Assembly (NCBI GenBank): GCA_002369255.1
Contig: DFFO01000060.1
Coordinates: forward strand, 1-21,134
Length of the DNA stretch: 21,134 nucleotides
Origin: Lachnospiraceae bacterium UBA3774
GTDB lineage: Bacteria; Bacillota; Clostridia; Lachnospirales; Lachnospiraceae
Direction of reading: 5' to 3'
The notes under the pieces are model-generated. The model saw nothing but the letters and a program-made list of their open reading frames with translations. It made no database searches and was not told the DNA's origin. The translations under genes were made by a program, and so were the position numbers. Below are positions 14,732 through 21,134 of this stretch, one piece after another; positions within the stretch are counted from its first letter, which is position 1; every line of letters begins with the position of its first letter.

Positions 14732-15666
14732 TATACTCTCTCCAATATCCTTAATTTGGCGCTTTTAGCTCTAGTGTTGTTTTTTAATTCATCTTCGGAT
14801 GGCGTAATCGGTTTTTTTGTGATGATCCTGCCCTTTTGTTTTGCTCCGCATATACAGACCGGAAGCTGCGGAGGACACGTGCACGGATTTTCGGCTTTCC
14901 TGAATGCGTTTTTGATTATCCGATCTTCCAGCGAGTGGAAAGATATTATGCAGATCCTTCCGCCGGGGTTTAACATATCTATCAGGCCGTCGATCGTTTC
15001 TTCAAGAGCGGTCAGTTCCCCGTTTAATTCTATCCTTATTGCCTGAAAAGTCTTTTTTGCAGGGTGCCCGCCGTTTTTTCTGATTTTCATCGGGATCGCG
15101 CCGCTTATTATCTCAGACAGCTCGAAAGTGGTCTTTATCGGCGCCTTTTCCCTGGCAGCGACTATATGCTTTGCGATGTTTTTTGCAAATCCGTCTTCGC
15201 CGTAATCTCTGATCAGTCTGTATAATTCGTTTTCGGAATAACCGTTTACTATATCGTATGCAGTAGCCGTTTCTTCCTGATCCATGCGCATGTCGAGCGG
15301 AGCGTCATGCATATACGAAAAGCCGCGTTCTGCACTGTCAAGCTGATGTGACGAAACTCCAAGGTCAAGAAGGATCCCATCGACTTTTTCAACGCCAAGC
15401 TCATTTAATACTGCGGCGGCATTCTTATAATTGTCTTTTATTATCGTGACTTTGTCGCAAAAGGGTCTGAGTCTCTCTCTTGCGGCTTCTATCGCCTGAG
15501 CGTCCCGGTCAATGCCTATCAGCCTGCCGTTTTTTAAAAGCTGCGCTATCAAAAAAGAATGGCCGCCTCCGCCGAGAGTTCCGTCAAGATAAATGCCGTC
15601 AGGCCTGACATTCAACCCGCCCAGGACTTCCTCCGGCATTATGGAAACGTGCCGGAAAGGTGTCAT
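14731..15666 (-). CDS. rsmH: 16S rRNA (cytosine(1402)-N(4))-methyltransferase RsmH (MraW)
   Basis: SAM-dependent enzyme that N4-methylates C1402 in the ribosomal P site. 311 residues, normal. It opens with FRHVSIMPEEVL, then the SAM-binding glycine loop DGTLGGGGHS (about 29-38), DGILLDLGVSSHQLD (about 98-112), the GFSYMHDAPLDMRMD segment, and SFHSLEDRIIKNAF in the C-terminal third. All are RsmH hallmarks. The start overlaps mraZ by 4 nt (ATGA), and its end overlaps ftsL. Confidence 0.97.
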   Translation of the reverse strand: MTPFRHVSIMPEEVLGGLNVRPDGIYLDGTLGGGGHSFLIAQLLKNGRLIGIDRDAQAIEAARERLRPFCDKVTIIKDNYKNAAAVLNELGVEKVDGILLDLGVSSHQLDSAERGFSYMHDAPLDMRMDQEETATAYDIVNGYSENELYRLIRDYGEDGFAKNIAKHIVAAREKAPIKTTFELSEIISGAIPMKIRKNGGHPAKKTFQAIRIELNGELTALEETIDGLIDMLNPGGRICIISFHSLEDRIIKNAFRKAENPCTCPPQLPVCICGAKQKGRIITKKPITPSEDELKNNTRAKSAKLRILERV

Positions 15667-16097
15667 AGCGAGACTCCGAGATCAGCCATGCTCGCTGCTA
15701 TTTCATTGATGTCTTCATACGTTCCGGCCTCGAGCCATCTTTCCTTGCTCCACAGCTCGATACGCGTTCCAAGTCCCGTAAGCACGACTTCGCTCTCGAT
15801 ACCTCCGAGCTCACGAAGATGCTGCGGGATGATGATTCTGCCCTGCTTGTCGCATTCGCATCTTGCGGCGTTGGCAAGGAAGAATCTCTGGAGTTTTCTT
15901 GCGTCAGCATTTGTCATGGTGGGCAGAGCGCCGAGCTTTTCTTCAAAAGCCCTCCACTCCTTCGGAGCGTAAATGATAAGACAGCCGTCAAGACCCGCGG
16001 TCACAAAAAACTCGTCGCCGAGCTTTTCCCTGAACCGCACGGGAATGATAAGACGACCTTTCTGGTCTATGCTGTGACTGTGCATTCCTTCGAACAT
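15663..16097 (-). CDS. mraZ: Transcriptional regulator MraZ
   Basis: DNA-binding ring-forming protein that represses its own division and cell-wall operon in E. coli. 144 residues from the chosen ATG. Two SpoVT-AbrB-type domains each show the hallmark: SIDQKGRLIIPVRFREKLG (about 8-26) and CDKQGRIIIPQHLRELGG (about 74-91). The reading frame extends 26 codons further up to an ATG at 16175, but that would begin at the predicted transcription start and run through the operator; the family N-terminus MFEG matches 16097, with AAGGA 12 nt upstream. It is the first gene of the cluster. Confidence 0.94.
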   Translation of the reverse strand: MFEGMHSHSIDQKGRLIIPVRFREKLGDEFFVTAGLDGCLIIYAPKEWRAFEEKLGALPTMTNADARKLQRFFLANAARCECDKQGRIIIPQHLRELGGIESEVVLTGLGTRIELWSKERWLEAGTYEDINEIAASMADLGVSL

Positions 16098-16139
16098 GAT
16101 CTCTTGCTGTCCTTGAATTTCGCTTAAAACCGATGTGGT

Positions 16140-16185
16140 CTCCACTTTCCACCACAAAATGGAACAAATATGCAACTTGCCACCA
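16140..16185 (-). promoter_or_regulatory. Candidate MraZ boxes (operator) upstream of mraZ
   Basis: On the minus strand TGGTGG occurs at 16185-16180 and again at 16154-16149, 31 nt apart, and TGGAG follows at 16144-16140, 10 nt after the second. The 10-nt step matches the known MraZ pattern of TGGGN repeats with 5-nt gaps in E. coli. The cluster lies between the predicted -10 box and the mraZ start, where binding could block transcription. Confidence 0.55.
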
Positions 16186-16213
16186 TTTTATCAGCATAAA
16201 TTGGGTTTTGCAA
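16185..16213 (-). promoter_or_regulatory. Sigma-70-type promoter of the division/cell-wall cluster
   Basis: TTGCAA (-35), 17-nt spacer, TAAAAT (-10) with an extended -10 TG one base upstream. Predicted transcription starts about 80 nt before mraZ, just at the first candidate MraZ box. Confidence 0.75.
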
Positions 16214-16325
16214 GTATTATTTCCTTATTTTTTTTAATTCTTTTACAAATAAAGCAATATTTTATGGCACAAAAAAAACGGCTGCCTTCCTCTTACCCGT
16301 TTTCCATTTTAAGTTATAATAAAGA
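16214..16325. other. AT-rich spacer between divergent promoters
   Basis: Part of the 309-bp gap between mraZ and ychF, lying between the two outward-facing promoters. It is rich in A and T runs. I see no gene, RNA or clear operator in it. Confidence 0.5.
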
Positions 16326-16354
16326 TTGAGAAATGTCCTCTGATACTATATAAT
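16326..16354 (+). promoter_or_regulatory. Sigma-70-type promoter of ychF
   Basis: TTGAGA (-35), 17-nt spacer and a perfect TATAAT (-10), 52 nt before the ychF ATG. Confidence 0.85.
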
Positions 16355-16406
16355 ATCGGAGCACGCCGGTTACGGCAGCATTTTCATAATAAAGGAGTAT
16401 CATTTT

Positions 16407-17504
16407 ATGAAATTGGGTATCGTAGGGCTTCCGAATGTCGGAAAAAGCACCCTTTTTAATTCTCTTACAAGCGCGGGTGCAGAATCCGCAAACTATCCTT
16501 TCTGCACCATAGACCCGAACGTAGGCGTGGTAGCAGTGCCGGATTTCCGGCTGAAGCTTCTCTCGGATATGTATTCGTCAAAAAAAATCACTCCCGCAGT
16601 GATCGAATTTGTCGATATTGCGGGGCTTGTAAAGGGCGCCAGCAAAGGCGAAGGCCTCGGGAATCAGTTTCTGGCCAATATACGCGAGGTCGATGCCATT
16701 ATCCACGTGGTCAGATGCTTTGAAGATACAAACGTGATCCACGTAGATGGCAGCGTTGACCCGGCGCGTGATATAGAGACCATTAATCTTGAGCTTATCT
16801 TCTCGGATCTTGAGGTTCTTGAAAGAAGGATATCAAAAACCGCAAGAAGCGCGATGAATGACAAAACCGCAAAAAAAGAGCTCGAAACGTTAAATAAGCT
16901 AAAAGCGCATCTTGAAAGCGGAAAAACTGCAAAAACGCTCGAAGCGGAAAATGATGATGAAATGGCTTTTATCTCTTCTCTCAATCTGCTCACCGACAAA
17001 CCTGTGATCTATGCCGCAAACGTCTCTGAAGACGACCTTGCAGACGACGGAGCGTCAAGTCCTCACGTCGCAAAAGTCCGCGAGATCGCAGCGGCCGAAG
17101 GCAGCGGGGTTTTCGTTATTTCGGCGCAGATAGAAGAAGAAATTGCAGAGCTTGACGAAGAAGAACGAAAGGAATTCCTCTCGGACCTCGGGCTTTCGGA
17201 GTCGGGTCTTGAAAAGCTTATCGCAGCAAGCTACGATCTGCTCGGGCTTATGAGCTTTCTGACCGCCGGCGAGACGGAAACAAGGGCCTGGACCATCAAA
17301 AAAGGAACAAAAGCTCCGCAGGCTGCCGGAAAGATTCATTCCGATTTTGAGCGCGGCTTTATAAAAGCCGAAGTCGTCAATTACAAAGAGCTTCTTGACT
17401 GCGGCTCTTATGCTGCCGCCAGAGACAAGGGGCTTATCAGGATAGAAGGAAAAGATTACGTCGTTGCGGACGGCGACGTGATCCTGTTCAGATTTAACGT
17501 ATAA
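16407..17504 (+). CDS. ychF: Ribosome-associated ATPase/GTPase YchF (OLA1 family)
   Basis: Universal P-loop NTPase of the Obg group that binds ribosomes and usually prefers ATP; linked to stress and start-codon control in other bacteria. 365 residues, normal. Walker A GLPNVGKS lies at residues 6-13, a DPNVGVV switch region at about 36, and DIAGLVKGASKGEGLGN (G3) at about 71. The G4 position reads NVSEDD rather than NKxD, which is the family signature behind ATP preference. The C-terminus has the TGS domain ending in FRFNV. The ATG has AAAGGAG upstream. Followed after 12 nt by the DUF1292 gene. Confidence 0.97.
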   Translation: MKLGIVGLPNVGKSTLFNSLTSAGAESANYPFCTIDPNVGVVAVPDFRLKLLSDMYSSKKITPAVIEFVDIAGLVKGASKGEGLGNQFLANIREVDAIIHVVRCFEDTNVIHVDGSVDPARDIETINLELIFSDLEVLERRISKTARSAMNDKTAKKELETLNKLKAHLESGKTAKTLEAENDDEMAFISSLNLLTDKPVIYAANVSEDDLADDGASSPHVAKVREIAAAEGSGVFVISAQIEEEIAELDEEERKEFLSDLGLSESGLEKLIAASYDLLGLMSFLTAGETETRAWTIKKGTKAPQAAGKIHSDFERGFIKAEVVNYKELLDCGSYAAARDKGLIRIEGKDYVVADGDVILFRFNV

Positions 17505-17516
17505 CGGAGGTTGTTT

Positions 17517-17813
17517 ATGAAAGAGAGAGACTTTGATGCTACCGATCTGACTATCAATCTTGAGCTTGAAGACGGCACGGAAATGGAATGCGACGTGCTT
17601 GTCAGATTTCCCATAGACGGGCAGCAATATATTGCGCTTGCTCCGTGTGATGACGAGGATTTTGACAATATATATCTGTATCGCTTCGCCGAGGACAAGG
17701 ATGGCGAGCCGGTCCTTACCAATATCGAATCCGATGAAGAGTATGAGACCGTGGCCGACCGTTTTGACGAAATCCTTGACGAGATAGAATGGGAACAGGC
17801 TCAGGAAGACTGA
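17517..17813 (+). CDS. DUF1292 domain-containing protein (YrzB-like)
   Basis: Small acidic protein of 98 residues, function unknown. The pattern matches DUF1292: LELEDGTEMECDVL (about 13-26), then QYIALAPCDDEDFDNIYLYRF, then an acidic tail with ESDEEYETVADRFDEIL. About a third of residues are Asp or Glu, suggesting a soluble cytosolic protein. The ATG is fixed by GGAGG 6 nt upstream. It is cotranscribed with ychF, and its last 13 nt overlap the end of the opposing helicase gene. Confidence 0.88.
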   Translation: MKERDFDATDLTINLELEDGTEMECDVLVRFPIDGQQYIALAPCDDEDFDNIYLYRFAEDKDGEPVLTNIESDEEYETVADRFDEILDEIEWEQAQED

Positions 17814-19606
17814 TCTGCGGCGTCTTGCAATTCATACAAAAATCTTGAAGGCGGAGTGTTTTTGCTCCGTCTTTTTTCCGCATAAGATATAAAGACAAAG
17901 CTTTTTGCCCTCGTCATAGCCACATATAACAGACGGCGTTCTTCCTCCATTTCTTCCGGAAGGAGCGCCTTTTTATCCGGGATATGGCCCTCAAAGGCGT
18001 CCGGGATAAAAACGGCTCCGTATTCAAGACCTTTCGACCTGTGAATGGTCGAGATACATACGCCCTCGCCGCGAACGCCGGCATCGCTCCTGTCCGGAAT
18101 ATCGTTCCTCAAAGACAGCGTAGTTTCAATAAAGCGCCGTATATCTTTTTCTCCGATCGCACAGTCTTCTATCTCATCTGCAACTAAAAAAAGCTCGCCA
18201 TGCGGTTTTTTTATCCGATCAGAATATGCCGCAAGGTACTCGTCGTATCCGAGACTTTTTCTGATAAAACGTATCGCGGGAAAAGGCGAAAGCCTCTTTC
18301 CTTTTTCGATCATTTCAAAAAATTCCTTTATGCGCCTGTATTCATATGCATTTTTTGCACGCGTCAAAACTATCCGTGGATCAACCGTTTCCTCAAAAAA
18401 CAATTCTCTCCTAAGATATCTTTGCGGCCTGTTCAGGATTTTCAAAAAATCGCTTCGGCACCTTCCGCCGAGGAGGATTCTCATATATGACAAAATGTCT
18501 TCAAATATCCAGTGAGAAAAAGGACTCCTGCCGGGTTTTTCAAGACGGAAAGGGATCCCTTCTCTTTTTAATGCGCTTACAAGGCCTGCAGAAAAAGACA
18601 TCGTTCTATATAAAACAGCCATTTCTTCGTACGGAAGGCCTTCTTTTTTTAGACGGAGCATTGTATTTATTATAAAATCCGTCTGTTTTGCCGCATCGCC
18701 AAAACGCTTGATTGCGGGCGTCGGCCCGAAAGTTCTGCTCGCATGCAGTTCTTTTTTGTATCTGGCTTTATTGTTGGAAATAAGCCTTCCCGCAGCAGAA
18801 ACGATTTCTTCTCCGGAGCGGTAATTGGTACTGAGCGTGATGATCCTGCAACCCGGGAAATCCTGCGGAAACCGAAGCATTATTTTCGGATCCGCGCCGC
18901 GAAATCCGTAAATTGACTGGTCATCGTCACCGACCGCGAAAAGATTCCCGTCTTTACCCGCAAGCATTTTTATCACATCATATTGAACGGCATTTACGTC
19001 CTGAAACTCATCAACAAGAATATATCTGTATTTGTCCTTCCAGCGCTTTAGGCATGCCCTGTTTTCAGAAAACAGTTTTCGGGTAAGAAGGATTATATCG
19101 TCAAAGTCGATCCTGGAGAGGCGCCTAAGCTCGCGCTGATACTCTTTAAATATCACCGCGCTATCTTTGCCGGCGTACGCGCAGCCTGATTTTATGCGCC
19201 CGATCCCGTCGATCAGCGCACTTACGCGCTCATCGCTTTCATCATAGCTGTTTTCGGTTTTCATTAATATTTTTCTTAAGATATGATAACGATCGTTATC
19301 CAAAATGATATCCGAGCTCTTTATTCCGGTCTCTTTTGACAGGATAGAGAGGAAAACAGAATGCATAGTCCCGTAGGTAACCGGCAAGAAGCCTGCGGCA
19401 AGATATTCAAATCGTCTGTGCATTTCCCTTGCGGCTGCCCTTGAGAATGTGATCACAAGAATATTGTCGGGCGATACACCGCTATTAATAAGGGTCTTGA
19501 CTCTTTGATTTATGACAGTGGTTTTGCCGGATCCCGGCCCCGCTATTATCAGCGCGGGGCCGTCTCCATGCGAGACCGCAAGCTGCTGCGGTCTGTTTAA
19601 AAGCAT
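17801..19606 (-). CDS. UvrD/Rep-family ATP-dependent DNA helicase
   Basis: SF1A 3'-5' helicase, probably for repair or clearing replication blocks. 601 residues, shorter than UvrD or PcrA (about 720-750), with what looks like a reduced 2B domain. Motifs in order: Q motif NRPQQLAV (about 4-11), Walker A AGPGSGKTT (about 22-30), Walker B LVDEFQDVN (about 195-203), motif III GDDDQSIYGFRGAD, a TNYRSGEEIV motif IV, TIHRSKGLEY (motif V) and LLYVAMTRAK (motif VI, about 565). All catalytic parts are present. The ATG directly follows the gltX stop (TAAATG), so translation is probably coupled. It could be called PcrA-like, but I cannot tell true PcrA from a paralogue. Confidence 0.93.
   Translation of the reverse strand: MLLNRPQQLAVSHGDGPALIIAGPGSGKTTVINQRVKTLINSGVSPDNILVITFSRAAAREMHRRFEYLAAGFLPVTYGTMHSVFLSILSKETGIKSSDIILDNDRYHILRKILMKTENSYDESDERVSALIDGIGRIKSGCAYAGKDSAVIFKEYQRELRRLSRIDFDDIILLTRKLFSENRACLKRWKDKYRYILVDEFQDVNAVQYDVIKMLAGKDGNLFAVGDDDQSIYGFRGADPKIMLRFPQDFPGCRIITLSTNYRSGEEIVSAAGRLISNNKARYKKELHASRTFGPTPAIKRFGDAAKQTDFIINTMLRLKKEGLPYEEMAVLYRTMSFSAGLVSALKREGIPFRLEKPGRSPFSHWIFEDILSYMRILLGGRCRSDFLKILNRPQRYLRRELFFEETVDPRIVLTRAKNAYEYRRIKEFFEMIEKGKRLSPFPAIRFIRKSLGYDEYLAAYSDRIKKPHGELFLVADEIEDCAIGEKDIRRFIETTLSLRNDIPDRSDAGVRGEGVCISTIHRSKGLEYGAVFIPDAFEGHIPDKKALLPEEMEEERRLLYVAMTRAKSFVFISYAEKRRSKNTPPSRFLYELQDAADQSS
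17850..17877 (+). terminator. Rho-independent terminator of ychF-DUF1292, inside the helicase gene
   Basis: Stem GGCGGAG/CTCCGTC (7 bp, one G-T pair) with an 8-nt loop, followed by six T on the plus strand. It starts 36 nt after the DUF1292 stop and lies within the last codons of the helicase gene on the other strand. Confidence 0.75.
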
Positions 19607-21058
19607 TTACTTTGCGAGCTTTTCAATGCCGATCCTGATACGGCGAAGGCTCTCCTCTTTCCCGAGTATTTCCATAATCTCATATGCGCCGCCCGGAGTG
19701 GATTGCTTTCCCGACACGGCTATACGCACAGGCCAAAGCGCCTGTCCGTTTTTAATACCTTTTTTTGCAATATAATCTGTAAGAAGCTTTTGAATACCCT
19801 CAAACGAATAATCGTCAGTCGCTTCAAATTCCGGAAGCAGCTCGCGCAAGACTTCGAGCGAATTTTCCGAATTTGTTTTCATTTTTTTGTGAGTATATAT
19901 CTCTATATCGTAATCCGGAAGCTCTTCAAAAAAGTCAATTGCCGGGATAATATCAGGGAAAACTTCTATACGGCTTTTTAGCAGCATAGCTATCTTTTCG
20001 CAGTCATAATCTTTACTGACCGCTTTTTTGACTTCCGGCACCGCCCTTTGAAGATACTCGTCTTCCGGCATATTTTTGATATATTCGCCGTTCATCCAGC
20101 GAAGCTTTTGTATATCAAACACCGCGGGCGATTTGTTTATCTTGCGGTAGTCAAAAGCCTTTATCAGCTCTTCTTTGCTCATTATTTCCTGATTGTTCTC
20201 CGGGCTCCAGCCAAGAAGCGCGACAAAATTCACTACAGCTTCATTCACAAAACCCTGCTCTATCAGGTCTTCATACGAGGAATGTCCGCTTCTCTTTGAC
20301 AGCTTTTTGTGCTCTTCATCCGTAATAAGCGGACAATGAACGTAGACCGGCTCGTCCCATCCGAAAGCGGCATACAGCCTGGTATATTTCGGCGCGGACG
20401 AAAGATATTCATTTCCTCTGACTACGTGGGTTATGCCCATGAGATGATCGTCTATTACGTTTGCAAAATTGTAAGTGGGATATCCGTCCGACTTGATAAG
20501 CACCATGTCGTCAAGCTCGTCATTGGGAGCTGTGATATCTCCATATATTTCATCGTGAAAAGTCGTGGTTCCCGTTGCAGGAATATTCTGCCTTATGACA
20601 AAAGGCTTTCCGGCGGCAAGATTTGCCTCCACTTCCTCCTTGGAAAGAGAAAGACAGTGCTTGTCATATTTTGCCACTTCTCCGTCCTTTGCCTGTGCGT
20701 GAAGCTGTTCAAGACGTTCTTTGTCGCAGAAGCAATAATATGCTTCGCCCTTTTCGACAAGCTCTTTGGCATATTTCATATAAATGCCGGTCTTTACGCG
20801 CTCTGACTGAACATAAGGGCCTACCGCGCCTTCCTTGTCCGGGCCTTCGTCATAATCAAGACCGGTGCTTTGAAGAGTGCGGTATATAATATCCACCGCG
20901 CCCTCAAAATATCTTTCCTGGTCGGTATCTTCGATCCTGAGGATAAAATCTCCGCCTGCGTGTCTTGTGATCAGATATGCATAAAGCGCCGTGCGCAGAT
21001 TTCCCACGTGCATTCTTCCCGTAGGACTCGGCGCATATCTGGTACGTACTTTCGTCAT
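19607..21058 (-). CDS. gltX: Glutamyl-tRNA synthetase GltX
   Basis: Class I aminoacyl-tRNA synthetase that charges tRNA-Glu, and in many Bacillota also tRNA-Gln as the first step of the amidotransferase route. 483 residues, normal. The HIGH motif appears as MHVGN in APSPTGRMHVGNLR (about 8-21), followed by LRIEDTDQERY. The KMSKS equivalent is HKKLSKRSG (about 250-258). The end is the usual anticodon-binding helical domain. The ATG has GAGG 8 nt upstream and follows the stop of an unidentified gene by 16 nt. Whether it misacylates tRNA-Gln cannot be told here. Confidence 0.97.
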   Translation of the reverse strand: MTKVRTRYAPSPTGRMHVGNLRTALYAYLITRHAGGDFILRIEDTDQERYFEGAVDIIYRTLQSTGLDYDEGPDKEGAVGPYVQSERVKTGIYMKYAKELVEKGEAYYCFCDKERLEQLHAQAKDGEVAKYDKHCLSLSKEEVEANLAAGKPFVIRQNIPATGTTTFHDEIYGDITAPNDELDDMVLIKSDGYPTYNFANVIDDHLMGITHVVRGNEYLSSAPKYTRLYAAFGWDEPVYVHCPLITDEEHKKLSKRSGHSSYEDLIEQGFVNEAVVNFVALLGWSPENNQEIMSKEELIKAFDYRKINKSPAVFDIQKLRWMNGEYIKNMPEDEYLQRAVPEVKKAVSKDYDCEKIAMLLKSRIEVFPDIIPAIDFFEELPDYDIEIYTHKKMKTNSENSLEVLRELLPEFEATDDYSFEGIQKLLTDYIAKKGIKNGQALWPVRIAVSGKQSTPGGAYEIMEILGKEESLRRIRIGIEKLAK

Positions 21059-21074
21059 TTATCAAACCTCGCTT

Positions 21075-21134
21075 TTATTTTATTACGGTTCCGTTTTTGA
21101 TCCTGTATGTCTCGCCGTCTATGGTCACGGTTCC
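21075..21134 (-). CDS. C-terminal tail of an unidentified protein, partial at right edge
   Basis: Nineteen codons and a TAA stop, open to the window edge, translated by hand: it contains VTIDGETYRIKNG and ends GTVIK. The frame stays open and the stop lies 16 nt before gltX, which fits an upstream gene in the same operon. The short beta-rich G-x-V and dG-x-x-Y pattern could belong to a surface or repeat protein, but too little is visible to name a family. Confidence 0.5.
   Translation of the reverse strand, partial: GTVTIDGETYRIKNGTVIK

Noticed and set aside
16098..16175. Longer MraZ start at 16175
   Set aside because: It would begin at the predicted transcription start and cover the candidate MraZ boxes; the family N-terminus aligns with the ATG at 16097.
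16265..16315. AAAACGG/CCGTTTT hairpin with T run upstream of mraZ as a minus-strand terminator
   Set aside because: The loop is about 15 nt, the stem is mostly A-T, and no minus-strand gene lies upstream that would need it.

Overview
This window is a stretch of core chromosome from a low-to-mid GC Bacillota, most likely class Clostridia. The evidence is the gene neighbourhoods (dgt-dnaG-rpoD; mraZ-rsmH-ftsL-ftsI-mraY-murD-ftsW-ftsQ-ftsZ), strong Shine-Dalgarno sequences, several TTG starts, a DUF1292 protein and a DUF6142-like membrane protein. I cannot name a genus. Nearly every gene can be assigned to a known family. I see no CRISPR array, insertion sequence, prophage or rRNA.

Layout from left to right. 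(a) 1-6276, all minus strand, reading right to left: yfbR deoxynucleotidase, small membrane protein, alpha/beta hydrolase, dgt, dnaG primase, rpoD (primary sigma factor) and an Rrf2-type regulator cut by the left edge. Gaps are about 10-35 nt and there is a good promoter before yfbR, so this may be one long transcription unit. (b) 6369-6529: tRNA-Gly(GCC) with its own promoter and terminator. (c) 6578-7818: ftsZ with its own promoter and terminator. (d) 7857-16213, minus: a compact division and cell-wall cluster headed by mraZ, with genes overlapping or nearly touching, behind a strong promoter and candidate MraZ boxes. murE, murF, murG, murC and ftsA are absent from it. (e) 16326-17877, plus: ychF and a DUF1292 gene, divergent from mraZ, ended by a terminator that lies inside the 3' end of the opposing helicase gene. 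(f) 17801-21134, minus: gltX and a UvrD/Rep-type helicase behind the tail of an unidentified gene.

The genes serve septal peptidoglycan synthesis (MraY and MurD make precursors; FtsW and FtsI polymerise and crosslink; FtsL, FtsQ and FtsZ organise the septum), replication and transcription start (DnaG, RpoD), deoxynucleotide pool control (YfbR, Dgt) and translation (GltX, tRNA-Gly, YchF).

The most unusual signal is a change in codon choice: rpoD and dnaG favour CTG leucine codons, while ftsZ and ychF nearly avoid them. The change falls near 4320-4345, where a 10-bp tandem repeat sits at the hydrolase/dgt boundary. I found no convincing undescribed system.
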